Shown here piece after piece: positions 8,202-17,289 of a stretch of 64,000 nt of DNA. The notes under the pieces are model-generated. The model had not been told where the DNA came from. It saw only the letters and a list, made by a program, of their open reading frames with translations, and made no database searches. This stretch comes from Bermanella sp049115935 (GTDB taxonomy: Bacteria > Pseudomonadota > Gammaproteobacteria > Pseudomonadales > Oceanobacteraceae), in assembly GCA_049115935.1 (NCBI GenBank), contig JAGDZK010000076.1, forward strand, positions 20,288 through 84,287. The letters run 5' to 3'. Both the position numbers and the translations under genes were made by a program. The stretch's first letter is position 1, and each line of letters starts with the position of its first letter.

Positions 8202-8528
8202 ATGAAATTTGTCCTCTTCTTCCTAATTACTTTGTTTATTAATACCAATGTGGCAGCTGAGCTTGAAGGCTCAAACATATCAGGCTTTAACTTTGGTTAT
8301 ATGGATATCGAGAAAAAATGCACTGCTAAGCGTGAGGGACAAGATTCACTGTCTATTGAGTGTAAAGGCAGCGACTTAAAAGCTGTTTCACGAGGCTGCG
8401 GTGGTTACATAACAAAAGGATTAGAAAGCGCTAAACTCAACTGCGGCGGCTCTTTATGGGTATTAAACCAGCGCTGTAAAATAGAGATGCGTGGCGCTGA
8501 CTATGGCGAATTAAACTGCAAACTTTAA
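8202..8528 (+). CDS. small secreted cysteine-containing protein
   Basis: A 108-residue protein with a clear signal peptide: KF, a hydrophobic core VLFFLITLFI, then NTNVAAE with cleavage probably after VAA. The mature part of about 90 residues has six Cys (KKC, IEC, RGC, LNC, QRC, LNC), consistent with periplasmic disulfides. No known domain was recognised. It stands alone between argG (divergent) and a 276-bp spacer. Confidence 0.7.
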   Translation: MKFVLFFLITLFINTNVAAELEGSNISGFNFGYMDIEKKCTAKREGQDSLSIECKGSDLKAVSRGCGGYITKGLESAKLNCGGSLWVLNQRCKIEMRGADYGELNCKL

Positions 8529-8555
8529 AACTGCAATAACCACACGCCCAATACC

Positions 8556-8571
8556 AAGCAAGCGCTTGCTT
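8556..8571. promoter_or_regulatory. perfect 16-bp palindrome, possible repressor operator
   Basis: AAGCAAGCGCTTGCTT is fully self-complementary with no loop, so it suits a dimeric repressor better than a terminator. Its core fits CAAG-N2-CTTG, as in TetR-type operators such as that of KstR2. It lies 27 bp after the secreted-protein stop and about 230 bp before the next + strand gene. No TetR or LacI gene is in the window. The rest of the 8529-8804 spacer shows nothing I can support. Confidence 0.35.
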
Positions 8572-8804
8572 AATAAATGATCTTTTCTTGCGTGTCTAGG
8601 AACCTTCTGGGCATGGGAATGAGCCTTAACAATCAATATCATTGCTTAACAGGAGGCTGGTCAAATACAGGCCATTATTCGATATTCTTGAATAGGTGCT
8701 ACAAAATGTAATCAAGCCCTTACAACTTATTACGCATAAACTAAGTCGTTGCTGATTAAATACGCCAAATAAGTTCGATTACATTCACTTTGGCAAAACA
8801 ACTA

Positions 8805-9125
8805 ATGAACGCACAGACTCAGGACAAACAAGCCCCAATCATCAGCACAACTTTAGCCAACGTGGCTTTCTTGATACATTTTTTACTGTGCGTGATTAAC
8901 TTTAATTTCACTGCCTACATTAATGAAATCCCACTACACCAAAGTAATGTAAACACTTTAATATTAGCCATTGTTCAGCCCCTATTTGTGGCGTGCTTAA
9001 TCGCGCCTGTATTATCAATTGCACGGCACACTAACTTCATAGCAGAATTTAAAAATATTTTATTCATTGCCATCAGCCTGTTTGTTGTTTACTCCCTCGC
9101 CGATATGACTGGCGTTATGAATTAA
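8805..9125 (+). CDS. small integral membrane protein, unknown function
   Basis: About 106 residues from ATG 8805 (a TTG at 8790 in the same frame is less likely). Three hydrophobic segments are visible: VAFLIHFLLCVINF, LILAIVQPLFVACLIAPVLS and ILFIAISLFVVYSLADM. No family was recognised. There is no convincing Shine-Dalgarno sequence. The stop overlaps the end of the convergent esterase gene by 4 bp. Confidence 0.6.
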   Translation: MNAQTQDKQAPIISTTLANVAFLIHFLLCVINFNFTAYINEIPLHQSNVNTLILAIVQPLFVACLIAPVLSIARHTNFIAEFKNILFIAISLFVVYSLADMTGVMN

Positions 9126-9787
9126 AGCAGCACCTTATGAATAAAAGCCTGTATGTCTTTTAATTGTGAAGGGCATACATTATGAGCCATTTGATATTCA
9201 CTCATGGTTGGCTCAAATCCACCTTGTTTTAAATTTTCAAACGCTCGCTCACCTAACTTCATAGGTACAACATCATCTAATGTGCCGTGACTCAACCAAA
9301 CAGGTATTTGCTTAAATTTGCACAGCTGCGTTGCATCCATATCGGCAATATACGTACTCATAGGCATGACACCTGCTAAAGCATGTTCACTGTGAAAGAG
9401 TGTGTCATAGGCAACAGCCCCACCTTGTGAAAAACCTGCAATAATAATCCGCTTAGAATCAATACCGGCAGCTATTAACTCGTCAACTTTTGCCAGCACA
9501 TCACTTCGTGATTGAGCAAGATCCTCTAAATTCGCTTTACGCTCGACACCATGTATTTCCAAATCATACCAAGCAGGCATACTTGCCCCACCATTAATGG
9601 TGACATTGCGCAGCGGCGCATGGGGAAATACATAATGCATCGCAATACTGCTATCTAAATGCAGGTGTTTAGCCATTGGGGCAAAATCATCACCACTGGC
9701 ACCCAAACCATGCAGCCAAATAATGGCTGCATTGGCTGGGCCTGCCTTTGGTTTTATTTCAATACAATCAAAAGAACTCATATTCAC
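9122..9787 (-). CDS. carboxylesterase (phospholipase/carboxylesterase family)
   Basis: A 221-residue cytoplasmic serine hydrolase of the alpha/beta-hydrolase-2 family (acyl-protein thioesterase-like). WLHGLGASGDDF forms the oxyanion region, GFSQGG holds the nucleophile Ser near residue 116, the Asp is in SHGTLDDVVP and the His in YQMAHNV, so the triad is complete. It begins with GTG 9787 directly after the permease stop (TAG-GTG), or with ATG 9781. It is very likely co-transcribed with the upstream ABC genes. In many proteobacteria an esterase (TesA) neighbours this ABC pair; here a different esterase family occupies the place. Confidence 0.92.
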   Translation of the reverse strand: MNMSSFDCIEIKPKAGPANAAIIWLHGLGASGDDFAPMAKHLHLDSSIAMHYVFPHAPLRNVTINGGASMPAWYDLEIHGVERKANLEDLAQSRSDVLAKVDELIAAGIDSKRIIIAGFSQGGAVAYDTLFHSEHALAGVMPMSTYIADMDATQLCKFKQIPVWLSHGTLDDVVPMKLGERAFENLKQGGFEPTMSEYQMAHNVCPSQLKDIQAFIHKVLL

Positions 9788-12298
9788 CTAAGATATATCC
9801 TGCAATAACTGTCTTGGTGATGCATTCAACACATCACGGTTTGCCCAGAAGCCACTGATCAAAATACTAATTAGAGCAAGTGTTGGAATCCCAAGCCACA
9901 AAGACCAATGCGGTAGCCAGTTCACTTCAAAAATAAACACATACAAGGCAAAACTAATGGATTCGAACGACGCTATAGCTAACACACTTGCCACCAATGC
10001 TAAGGTGACATATTCACTACGTATACGTGCTCTAATCATTTTTTTACTGGCACCAAAGGTGCGGTACAAAGCGGCTTCATGTTTACGCAGGCTCAATGTA
10101 CTTAACAAGGTTGCAAACATAAGTACCATGGCACAGATAAGAACAAGCGCTAAAATAGCCTCAACCGCCACGCTGGTTTGCGTTAAAATTTCTCGAACTT
10201 GCTTTAAAATCTGATCAATTTCGATGATCGTCACCGCTTTAAACTGCTGATTCATGTCTATCAGCCAACGGCTTTGAGTAGATGGTAAATAAAAGCTATT
10301 AATGTAGGTATGATGAAATTCATTAATCACACCATCTGCAAATACCACATAAAAATTAGGACGAAAGTTCTCCCACTTTACATTACGGAAGTTTTTTACC
10401 TTAGTTACAATATCACTACCTGCAATATTAAAAGTAATGCTATCCCCTAACGAAAGTTTTAAGCGCCGTGCTAATTCTGACTCAATAGAAATTGCATTCT
10501 CAGCCACCGAATTATCATCAAACCAATCGCCCTCGCTTAGTGTTTCATCTTTTGTCAGCTCGTCACTCCAGGTTAAATTAAGCTCTCGCTTTAATGCATT
10601 AGGCGCATCATCTTCTGGGTATAGGTCATCAACATTCACATTGTTAATATGAGTCAATCTCCCACGTACCATAGGATAAAAATCACTGGCCGCTAAACCT
10701 TTATCAGTAAGGGCTTGAGCAAAAGCCTCTTTTTTATCAGGTAAGATATTAATCGCAAAATGATTAGGGGTATCTGCTGGCACCTGCTTTTGCCAATCCT
10801 CAAATAAATCACCACGTACTAACCATATCAATGCCACCGAGGTAAAAATAAACGCAAAGGCAGCCACCTGTGAACGGGCATAATATTGATGGCGATCAAG
10901 CTGGCTTAACCCAACTTGAAGAAAGTCAGGTAAAAACCCTTGTATCTTCATTAAGCCTTTTAATAACACGCTCGACAAAACCCCATAAACCAGCAATAAA
11001 ATCGCCAGCCCTACTACAAATACAACGGATAAAATGATGCTACCTGTCAACAAATACGCAAGCGCCAGCATAATCACCACTGCCAATACAAAAAATACAT
11101 TGGCTTTTACCGACTGTGGCGCTAACTCACGACGCAATACCCGCACAGGGCTCACTTGGTTTAAATTTAAAATAGGTGCTAATGCCACCAGCATTAATAC
11201 AAGGACGGCACAAACAAGGCTGATTAACACAGGTAATATTCGGGCTGGCATTAAGTCTTTAGGTAAAATATCGGCTACGGTTTCAAGTAACGCAAAATGC
11301 AAAACAAACCCTAAAATTGCACCGATTACCGCGCCTAAAATCGCAGTGAACAATAGTTTATAAATAAATATATTACGCACTTGAGCACTGGACGCCCCTA
11401 AACAACGCAACAAAGCTGCCGTATTGTAATGGCGTTCACTGTAACGCTTAGCGCACAACGCAATAGCGACGGCCGCAAGCAACACACTAATTAAGCTGGC
11501 TAATGATAAATATTGTTGTGCTTTTTTAAGAGCATTACCTACGTTATTCTGGCTATCTTCCACACCCGCTAATTTATCCGCTTTGTTTAATTGCGGTTTT
11601 AACCAACTGACAAATTGCGCTAAAGCATCCTCTGAACCGGTATAATATTGTTTATACCAAATACGACTGCCTTCATTAACGACCCCTGTTTTTGGTACAT
11701 CCCCATAGTTCATTAGTAGGCGACCAAATGGGCTAAACAAACTACCCGAGCGGTCTGCATCTTGTTGTAAAATCTTATCTACCACAAACTCGGCGTTACC
11801 TATTTCAATAGTATCGCCAAGCTTAGCATTTAACTTTTGTAAAATGCGTTCTTCTGCCCAAACCTTGCCCAGTGCTGGGGCTTGTTTAACCCGTTCTGAC
11901 TGAGTACTGGCTTGCGCATAAAAACCATTGGCCACCTGGTTAAAGCCTTTTAAGGGGTAGTTATCCTCTACTGAGCGTACACGTATCAGTTGTAATTGCT
12001 CATTGGCATACGCCATGGTTGAAAAGCCAAGTGCCGATGAAGTATTTAAACCGAGGGATTGTGCATGCTGAATATATTCATTAGACAACGCCCGTGTACT
12101 AAACACGGTTAAGTCACCCGCAATTAGTTCACTGGCGCGGTATTCCATGGTACGGGATAGGCGATCACTAAAACTTGAAATCATTGACATGCTTAACGCC
12201 GCAAGCAAAGTAGCGGCAATTAACAAACGTTTCTCACTACTGCGTAAATCATTCAACCAATGTTTACATGCCAGCAGAAAAACCTGAGGGTGTTTCAT
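9788..12298 (-). CDS. ABC transporter permease, YbbP/FtsX family
   Basis: An 836-residue permease. There is an N-terminal membrane helix, a large periplasmic domain, a four-helix FtsX-type core around residues 260-470 (SLASLISVLLAAVAIAL and others), a second periplasmic domain, and a second FtsX core near the C-terminus ending PRQLLQDIS. This duplicated layout matches the YbbP family of putative exporters associated with lipid or lipoprotein-like substrates. It starts 18 bp after the ATPase gene and is followed at once by the esterase. The transported substrate is unknown. Confidence 0.9.
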   Translation of the reverse strand: MKHPQVFLLACKHWLNDLRSSEKRLLIAATLLAALSMSMISSFSDRLSRTMEYRASELIAGDLTVFSTRALSNEYIQHAQSLGLNTSSALGFSTMAYANEQLQLIRVRSVEDNYPLKGFNQVANGFYAQASTQSERVKQAPALGKVWAEERILQKLNAKLGDTIEIGNAEFVVDKILQQDADRSGSLFSPFGRLLMNYGDVPKTGVVNEGSRIWYKQYYTGSEDALAQFVSWLKPQLNKADKLAGVEDSQNNVGNALKKAQQYLSLASLISVLLAAVAIALCAKRYSERHYNTAALLRCLGASSAQVRNIFIYKLLFTAILGAVIGAILGFVLHFALLETVADILPKDLMPARILPVLISLVCAVLVLMLVALAPILNLNQVSPVRVLRRELAPQSVKANVFFVLAVVIMLALAYLLTGSIILSVVFVVGLAILLLVYGVLSSVLLKGLMKIQGFLPDFLQVGLSQLDRHQYYARSQVAAFAFIFTSVALIWLVRGDLFEDWQKQVPADTPNHFAINILPDKKEAFAQALTDKGLAASDFYPMVRGRLTHINNVNVDDLYPEDDAPNALKRELNLTWSDELTKDETLSEGDWFDDNSVAENAISIESELARRLKLSLGDSITFNIAGSDIVTKVKNFRNVKWENFRPNFYVVFADGVINEFHHTYINSFYLPSTQSRWLIDMNQQFKAVTIIEIDQILKQVREILTQTSVAVEAILALVLICAMVLMFATLLSTLSLRKHEAALYRTFGASKKMIRARIRSEYVTLALVASVLAIASFESISFALYVFIFEVNWLPHWSLWLGIPTLALISILISGFWANRDVLNASPRQLLQDIS

Positions 12299-12316
12299 AT
12301 TTTCTCCTGCTCGCTA

Positions 12317-13018
12317 TTAAAGTGTGACGGTATCGCTGGTCACGGTTTCGATTAGTTTGCCATCAATTAAATGCACTTGCCGTTGGCAGCGTTTCGCTAA
12401 GGTTTCATCATGGGTAACCAGTACCAGCGTGGTATTGAGCTGCGCATTTAAATCAAATAATAAATCCTCAATTTTTTCGCCAGTGTGCTCATCTAAATTA
12501 CCCGTAGGTTCATCGGCAAATAACACATCCGGTTCGCAGGCAAATGCGCGGGCAATGGCCACACGCTGCTGCTCACCGCCACTTAATTGATTCGGTTGAT
12601 GATCTAAACGCTGTGAAAGGCCTACTTTCTCCAACCAGCTGATGGCTTTTGTTTTAGCATGGGCATCACCGGTTAGCTCAAGGGGCAACATGACGTTATC
12701 CAACGCACTTAAATGCGGAAGCAATTGAAAGTTCTGAAATACGAAGCCCACGTGCTCTTTGCGCACGGCAGCACGGCCATCTTCGCTCATCTGTGACAAG
12801 TCTTGTCCTTTAATGCGCACATGGCCACTTGAGGCTTGATCGAGCCCAGCTAATAGACTTAATAAGGTAGATTTACCCGAACCACTCTTGCCCACAATGG
12901 CAATGGTCTCCCCTGCAGCCACCGATAAATTCACATTGGATAAGATATTTAAGGTCTGCTCACCCAAGGTAAGAGACTTACACAGCTGTTCAACATCAAT
13001 CATATTTAACAAATCCAT
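12317..13018 (-). CDS. ABC transporter ATP-binding protein, YbbA/LolD-like
   Basis: A 233-residue ATPase. Walker A is GKSGSGKST near residue 42, the Q-loop FVFQNFQLLPHL, the signature LSGGEQQ, Walker B VLFADEP, and the H-loop VLVTHD. This belongs to the MacB/LolD/YbbA group, which works with FtsX-type permeases such as the next gene. It is the first gene of the ybbA-ybbP-esterase unit. The start could be ATG 13018 or ATG 13003 (MIDVEQL). Confidence 0.95.
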   Translation of the reverse strand: MDLLNMIDVEQLCKSLTLGEQTLNILSNVNLSVAAGETIAIVGKSGSGKSTLLSLLAGLDQASSGHVRIKGQDLSQMSEDGRAAVRKEHVGFVFQNFQLLPHLSALDNVMLPLELTGDAHAKTKAISWLEKVGLSQRLDHQPNQLSGGEQQRVAIARAFACEPDVLFADEPTGNLDEHTGEKIEDLLFDLNAQLNTTLVLVTHDETLAKRCQRQVHLIDGKLIETVTSDTVTL

Positions 13019-13297
13019 TATTTATCTATATGTAATAAGTATAAGCAGTCTCATCAGATCACTAAATACGCCAAAAATTCAACAAACATTGCCCGTATAT
13101 CCAATTTTTATCAAACCCCACTCACAATCAACATACCCAAGCGCCTAAACAGAGATATTGAGCCTGCCAAGCCCTATATCCGCAAGCTTGGCGTAATTCG
13201 ACTCAATCTAAAATAACCACTTGTCTGAGTAATATAATTTCCTATACTAAAAAGGTGGTTTTGCTTCATACAAATTTGAATAATCTAGGTGCAATGC

Positions 13298-14422
13298 ATG
13301 GCATGGTTTGATCAGTTAAGCGTCTCTCGCCAACTAACCACTGCACAGCTTGCCTTATTTAATAACGAGATTCGTACTCAGCAAATACGCTCATCACGCT
13401 TTTTCACCATCATCACCCTACTGCTATCCCTTGTATTCTTAGTCTCAGACGCCCACTTTTTACAACAGCACTTCACTGAATTGGCTTGGTTGCGAACATC
13501 AGTCGTATTTGCTTGTGTAGCTGGCGCATTTACCCTTGAGTATTTAGCGTTACGCAGTGCCTATTTCTTATTAGCTGTCGCACTGATCACCTACAATACA
13601 GTGATTGTCTACATAGGCATACTTGCTGCCAATGCTGGGCTAGATACCTATCAACAGGGCACGATTATTATCATTATTTATTGCTGTAGTTTATTACAAG
13701 CGCCGCTTTTACTGACAACCGCCATCACCACAATTTGCTGGGCCAGCTACGTTGTTGGAATTAGCTTATATTCAATCACAGATCTATCCGTAATTTTAAA
13801 CAATACTATTGTATTCTTGATTGCCTCAATCTTAGGGTTATTGACCGTTGCTCATCGCGAACGTTATTTATTAAACTATTTTTTAACCACTCAGAAATTA
13901 AAAGAGCAAGAACGAAATTCAAAAGAACAGGCCTTTAAAGATGCGTTAACCAAGTTACCTAATCGCTTATCAATCATGCAAAAAATTGAAAGCTACGAGG
14001 CATTAATTCCCAAAGATATGATTGTTATGATGGCTGATGTAGATAACTTTAAAAAAATAAACGATCGATTTGGCCATAAATCCGGTGACCTCGCTCTGAA
14101 GTTAGTTGCTGATACGCTAAACCAACACATACAAAATAAAAATGGATTTGTAAGCCGCTACGGCGGTGAAGAGTTCATGATAATTTTAGAAAACTATAAT
14201 GAAGAAGAAAGCAAAGCATTAGGCAATGCCTTGGTTGCATCCATTAACAGCATTTCCCACCCTGAATTACCAGCCATGAGTATTTCAATTGGCGGCTATC
14301 TAACAACGGGCAATGAGACATCCATGACCGATTGCATAGAACGCGCAGATCAAACACTACTCAGAGCAAAAAAAGACGGTAAAAACCGGTTTTTACTCAA
14401 TCAGCGTGTTTATAGCCGATAA
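13298..14422 (+). CDS. membrane-bound diguanylate cyclase (GGDEF)
   Basis: About 374 residues, predicted to make cyclic di-GMP from two GTP at the inner membrane. Residues 30-190 hold about six hydrophobic helices. A short linker (KLKEQERNSKEQAFKD) leads into the GGDEF domain beginning DALTKLPNRL. The active-site motif is SRYGGEEF, an active variant. No RxxD inhibitory site lies five residues before it, so product inhibition may be absent. ATG 13298, eight bases after AGG, is preferred over GTG 13289. The gene is monocistronic; the 279-bp region before it shows nothing supportable. Confidence 0.93.
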   Translation: MAWFDQLSVSRQLTTAQLALFNNEIRTQQIRSSRFFTIITLLLSLVFLVSDAHFLQQHFTELAWLRTSVVFACVAGAFTLEYLALRSAYFLLAVALITYNTVIVYIGILAANAGLDTYQQGTIIIIIYCCSLLQAPLLLTTAITTICWASYVVGISLYSITDLSVILNNTIVFLIASILGLLTVAHRERYLLNYFLTTQKLKEQERNSKEQAFKDALTKLPNRLSIMQKIESYEALIPKDMIVMMADVDNFKKINDRFGHKSGDLALKLVADTLNQHIQNKNGFVSRYGGEEFMIILENYNEEESKALGNALVASINSISHPELPAMSISIGGYLTTGNETSMTDCIERADQTLLRAKKDGKNRFLLNQRVYSR

Positions 14423-14533
14423 AATGATATTTATTGACTAATAGAGGTTTTAAAGAAATAAATAAAGACATAGATGTTTATTTGCGTAAACTGCCACCCA
14501 CAGACAAGCCACTACTCATATCAGATACCAGCT

Positions 14534-14908
14534 ATGAAAGATTGCAACTCCTGCGGTAAATGCTGCATTAAATACAGCAACGGTGGTCTATCCGCATCCA
14601 AAACGGAAATCAGTGCATGGCAAGATGACGCCCCAGAGATCGCCGCATACGTACATAACGGCGAAATTTGGCATGACCCAAACACCAAGCAACTAATTGA
14701 GTTATGCCCCTTTTTAGAAAACGCCCCCAACAGCAAGGTATATACCTGCTCTATCTATTACAATCGTCCAGATGATTGCCGCTATTACCCAAGTACCTTC
14801 GAAGAAATGGTGGCCGACGGTTGCGAGATGGTCGAAGCTAAAGATTTAAAAGACCCTAAAAAAGCACGCCAAGCATTAGATATTATTATGAGTGATAGCC
14901 GATATTAA
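14534..14908 (+). CDS. YkgJ-family cysteine cluster protein
   Basis: About 124 residues from ATG 14534. An in-frame ATG at 14474 would add 20 residues rich in Cys and His. CNSCGKCC at the start, with the later LCPFL and YTCSIY...PDDCRYYP, is the conserved Cys pattern of the YkgJ (Fe-S/zinc chelating) family. The biochemical role of the family is not settled. It stands alone between the diguanylate cyclase and a convergent AraC gene, with no strong Shine-Dalgarno sequence. Confidence 0.8.
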   Translation: MKDCNSCGKCCIKYSNGGLSASKTEISAWQDDAPEIAAYVHNGEIWHDPNTKQLIELCPFLENAPNSKVYTCSIYYNRPDDCRYYPSTFEEMVADGCEMVEAKDLKDPKKARQALDIIMSDSRY

Positions 14909-14979
14909 TAGCGGATGAAATTACACATCCCCACATTTTTGATTTACTCCTATAACTCTATCTGTAAAAAACTAGCCAT

Positions 14980-15966
14980 CTAGCTTTTTATAAAGCGATA
15001 GTAAGAACTCACATCACTAAAGCCTAATTGTTCAGCCCGTACCTCACTGCTCAATGCTGTTTCTTTTAAGTCACGTAATTTATTTAACCTTGCCTGTTTT
15101 ACTAACTGAGAAAAAGTTGTCCCTTCATCTTTTAATTTACGATACAAAGTCGCTCGGCTCATGTGCAATGAACCCAATACGTTTTCAATATTACTAAAGG
15201 TAGTCAGGTTTTTAAGCAACAACACTTGTACACTTGCAACGGTTGAGTCCAAGGCATTCATGGATAAATTAATGCTTTGAGCACGCTCTTTTAAAATATC
15301 ACGTAAATATGGATTTGCACTATCAAGGGGCTGATTAAACTCAGATTTAGCTAAGATAATTCGATTTACATTAGCGTTAAATACTATATTTTCACCAAAC
15401 AGATCATGGTAATCATAACTATGATTAGGTTCAGAGTAAGTGAAACTTGCAGACTTGACGTCTAAAGACTGCCCTACAAAATAATTAGCCCAAGCAATAA
15501 TCGCCACCATGCTACGCTCAATGGCCAAATGGGGATATGTGTATAAGGAAATGTGTTCGAATTCTAAAATAACATCGTCTGACATATCAGACGTAATCAA
15601 CTGCCAATGCTCTGCATGATTTAACAAAGCTACATTATGGGTGAATATATCAAATGCTTGGGCCAAGCTGTCACTGTGTGAAATCCAATTCGCTAACACC
15701 CCTTTGGCTTGATTGTTAACGGTGCACCCTATCTTAAAAGCGAAGTTGGATGTCTTATCTACTTCATTCCATAATGAGACCAAATGGGCTTCAGCCAAGC
15801 GTTGCTCTACAATGGAATCCCCTTGCTTAAACAAAATGTATTGTGCAAATACTTCGCTACTAAAATATTTAAGTTCCGATTCTGATAAAACACCAGCCAT
15901 GATCAGTTCATTTGCTAAGTCCACCACGGCAATGGCCGATACAGTTTTATTAAGCGTGTGCGTCAT
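14980..15966 (-). CDS. AraC-family regulator with shortened C-terminus
   Basis: A 328-residue regulator. The effector-domain part (residues 30-220) resembles the OruR-type AraC proteins. The first helix-turn-helix is SLHMSRATLYRKLKDEG, and the second begins EQLGFSDVSSYYRFIKS and then stops. Family members usually continue through a KRWTG-x-SP-x-x-YR tail, so about 15-20 residues seem absent, though both recognition helices remain. It is divergent from the split-barrel protein gene (113-bp spacer) and may control it. Whether the short end is natural or a late nonsense mutation cannot be told from one sequence. Confidence 0.85.
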   Translation of the reverse strand: MTHTLNKTVSAIAVVDLANELIMAGVLSESELKYFSSEVFAQYILFKQGDSIVEQRLAEAHLVSLWNEVDKTSNFAFKIGCTVNNQAKGVLANWISHSDSLAQAFDIFTHNVALLNHAEHWQLITSDMSDDVILEFEHISLYTYPHLAIERSMVAIIAWANYFVGQSLDVKSASFTYSEPNHSYDYHDLFGENIVFNANVNRIILAKSEFNQPLDSANPYLRDILKERAQSINLSMNALDSTVASVQVLLLKNLTTFSNIENVLGSLHMSRATLYRKLKDEGTTFSQLVKQARLNKLRDLKETALSSEVRAEQLGFSDVSSYYRFIKS

Positions 15967-16079
15967 AACAGTCTCTAATTTGAATCAATTTTCCACTTGC
16001 TTGAAACCAAATACCTAACCCGCATAGGGGAAAGCCTTTTACACTAACGGCTCATTTATTCGCTAAACCACCTATTACA

Positions 16080-17147
16080 TTGACACAGAGTATAAATAAA
16101 GGTTTTAACATGTGCGATACAAACCAAACTATACAAAACAAACAAGAAATAACCTACTCCCAATCTCATACAGTGGCATCTGTATCCGCTTTACGCAAAA
16201 TCATACCCGCGGCTCCAGCACTATTAGATAAGCGTATACAGCCCACTTTAGACTTTTTTTCATTAGAGTTTATTAATCAAGCCTGTGTGGTGATATTAGG
16301 CACATCAACCAGCAGCCCAATGGCCCCTCTGGTATATAAAATAAACGTGAAGGTTGAAAATGAAACTCAACTCATACTCAGTAACTTACCGGACAGCTAT
16401 TCATTAAACCCAAGCGAACACACCTGCCATGCCAGTTTATTTTTTATGGTGCCTGGTATCGGCCATAGCCTACGTATAAATGGCACGTTAACCGCTATTA
16501 ATTCTCACAACAGGATATTCAATATACATGGCGTATATTTTCATTGTGCCAGAGCTGCCGCACGATCTGAGTTATTTAGGGCAAATCAGGGGGCTCAATC
16601 ACAAGCAGACATTACAAAACACAACATAATAGATCAATCACCCTACGGACTATTAAAAACACATGATGTTCAAGGTAAAACAGAGATTTCTCCACGTGGA
16701 GATGAAGCGGGTTTTATAAAAACAATTAACAACGACACGTTATTCATGCCAGAGCGCCCTGGCAACAAGGTAGCCGTTAGCCTACGTAATATAATTAGCA
16801 ATCCCAACATCGAATTATTATTAATGGTGCCTAATACTGGTTACACGTTAAATATCATTGGCCAAGCTCATGTCACCACTGATCCGACCCTACTAGCACT
16901 CAGCGATGTAAATGGTAAACAAGCTAAAATAGGTATTGTAATTGAGGTGACATCAAAGCAGTTTCAACTTGACCAGCGTTTAGTAACATCAGGATTATGG
17001 GATAGCAAAAACTTCATTGATAAAAAGGCATTAACCCCATTCCCCAAGGCATTGTCATCACACATGAACGGCACAGGACTAATGGGTAAAGCCACTACTT
17101 TAGTGGTGGATGCCATTGTTAAACATGATATGAAAAATTTATATTAA
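16080..17147 (+). CDS. duplicated pyridoxamine-phosphate-oxidase-like split-barrel protein
   Basis: A 355-residue protein that looks like two tandem FMN-binding split-barrel units. The second half has SPRGDEAGF, FMPERPGNKVAVSLRNI and LLMVPNTGYTLNIIGQA, typical of the MSMEG_1061-like PPOX family. The first half repeats the core (FFMVPGIGHSLRINGTL) and ends with the family's closing motif VYFHCARAAARSELF. Such proteins bind FMN or F420 and reduce small molecules. The reported start at 16080 is TTG; ATG 16110 (MCDTNQ) is a good alternative. It is divergent from the AraC regulator. The substrate is unknown. Confidence 0.78.
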   Translation: MTQSINKGFNMCDTNQTIQNKQEITYSQSHTVASVSALRKIIPAAPALLDKRIQPTLDFFSLEFINQACVVILGTSTSSPMAPLVYKINVKVENETQLILSNLPDSYSLNPSEHTCHASLFFMVPGIGHSLRINGTLTAINSHNRIFNIHGVYFHCARAAARSELFRANQGAQSQADITKHNIIDQSPYGLLKTHDVQGKTEISPRGDEAGFIKTINNDTLFMPERPGNKVAVSLRNIISNPNIELLLMVPNTGYTLNIIGQAHVTTDPTLLALSDVNGKQAKIGIVIEVTSKQFQLDQRLVTSGLWDSKNFIDKKALTPFPKALSSHMNGTGLMGKATTLVVDAIVKHDMKNLY

Positions 17148-17289
17148 ATTCACTATGCATGCCATTTAACTTACTTGTAGTATTTCATCAAATAGATATG
17201 GATAGGATTAATTTTGGCTATATTAAAATACACCTGTGGGCGATTTTAACTATAGCCTTGGTTGCTGCTTTATAAATTATTAGGCGTTA

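Noticed and set aside
8577..8711. 44-residue frame from ATG 8577
   Set aside because: No ribosome binding site, no signal or domain, atypical composition; probably chance.
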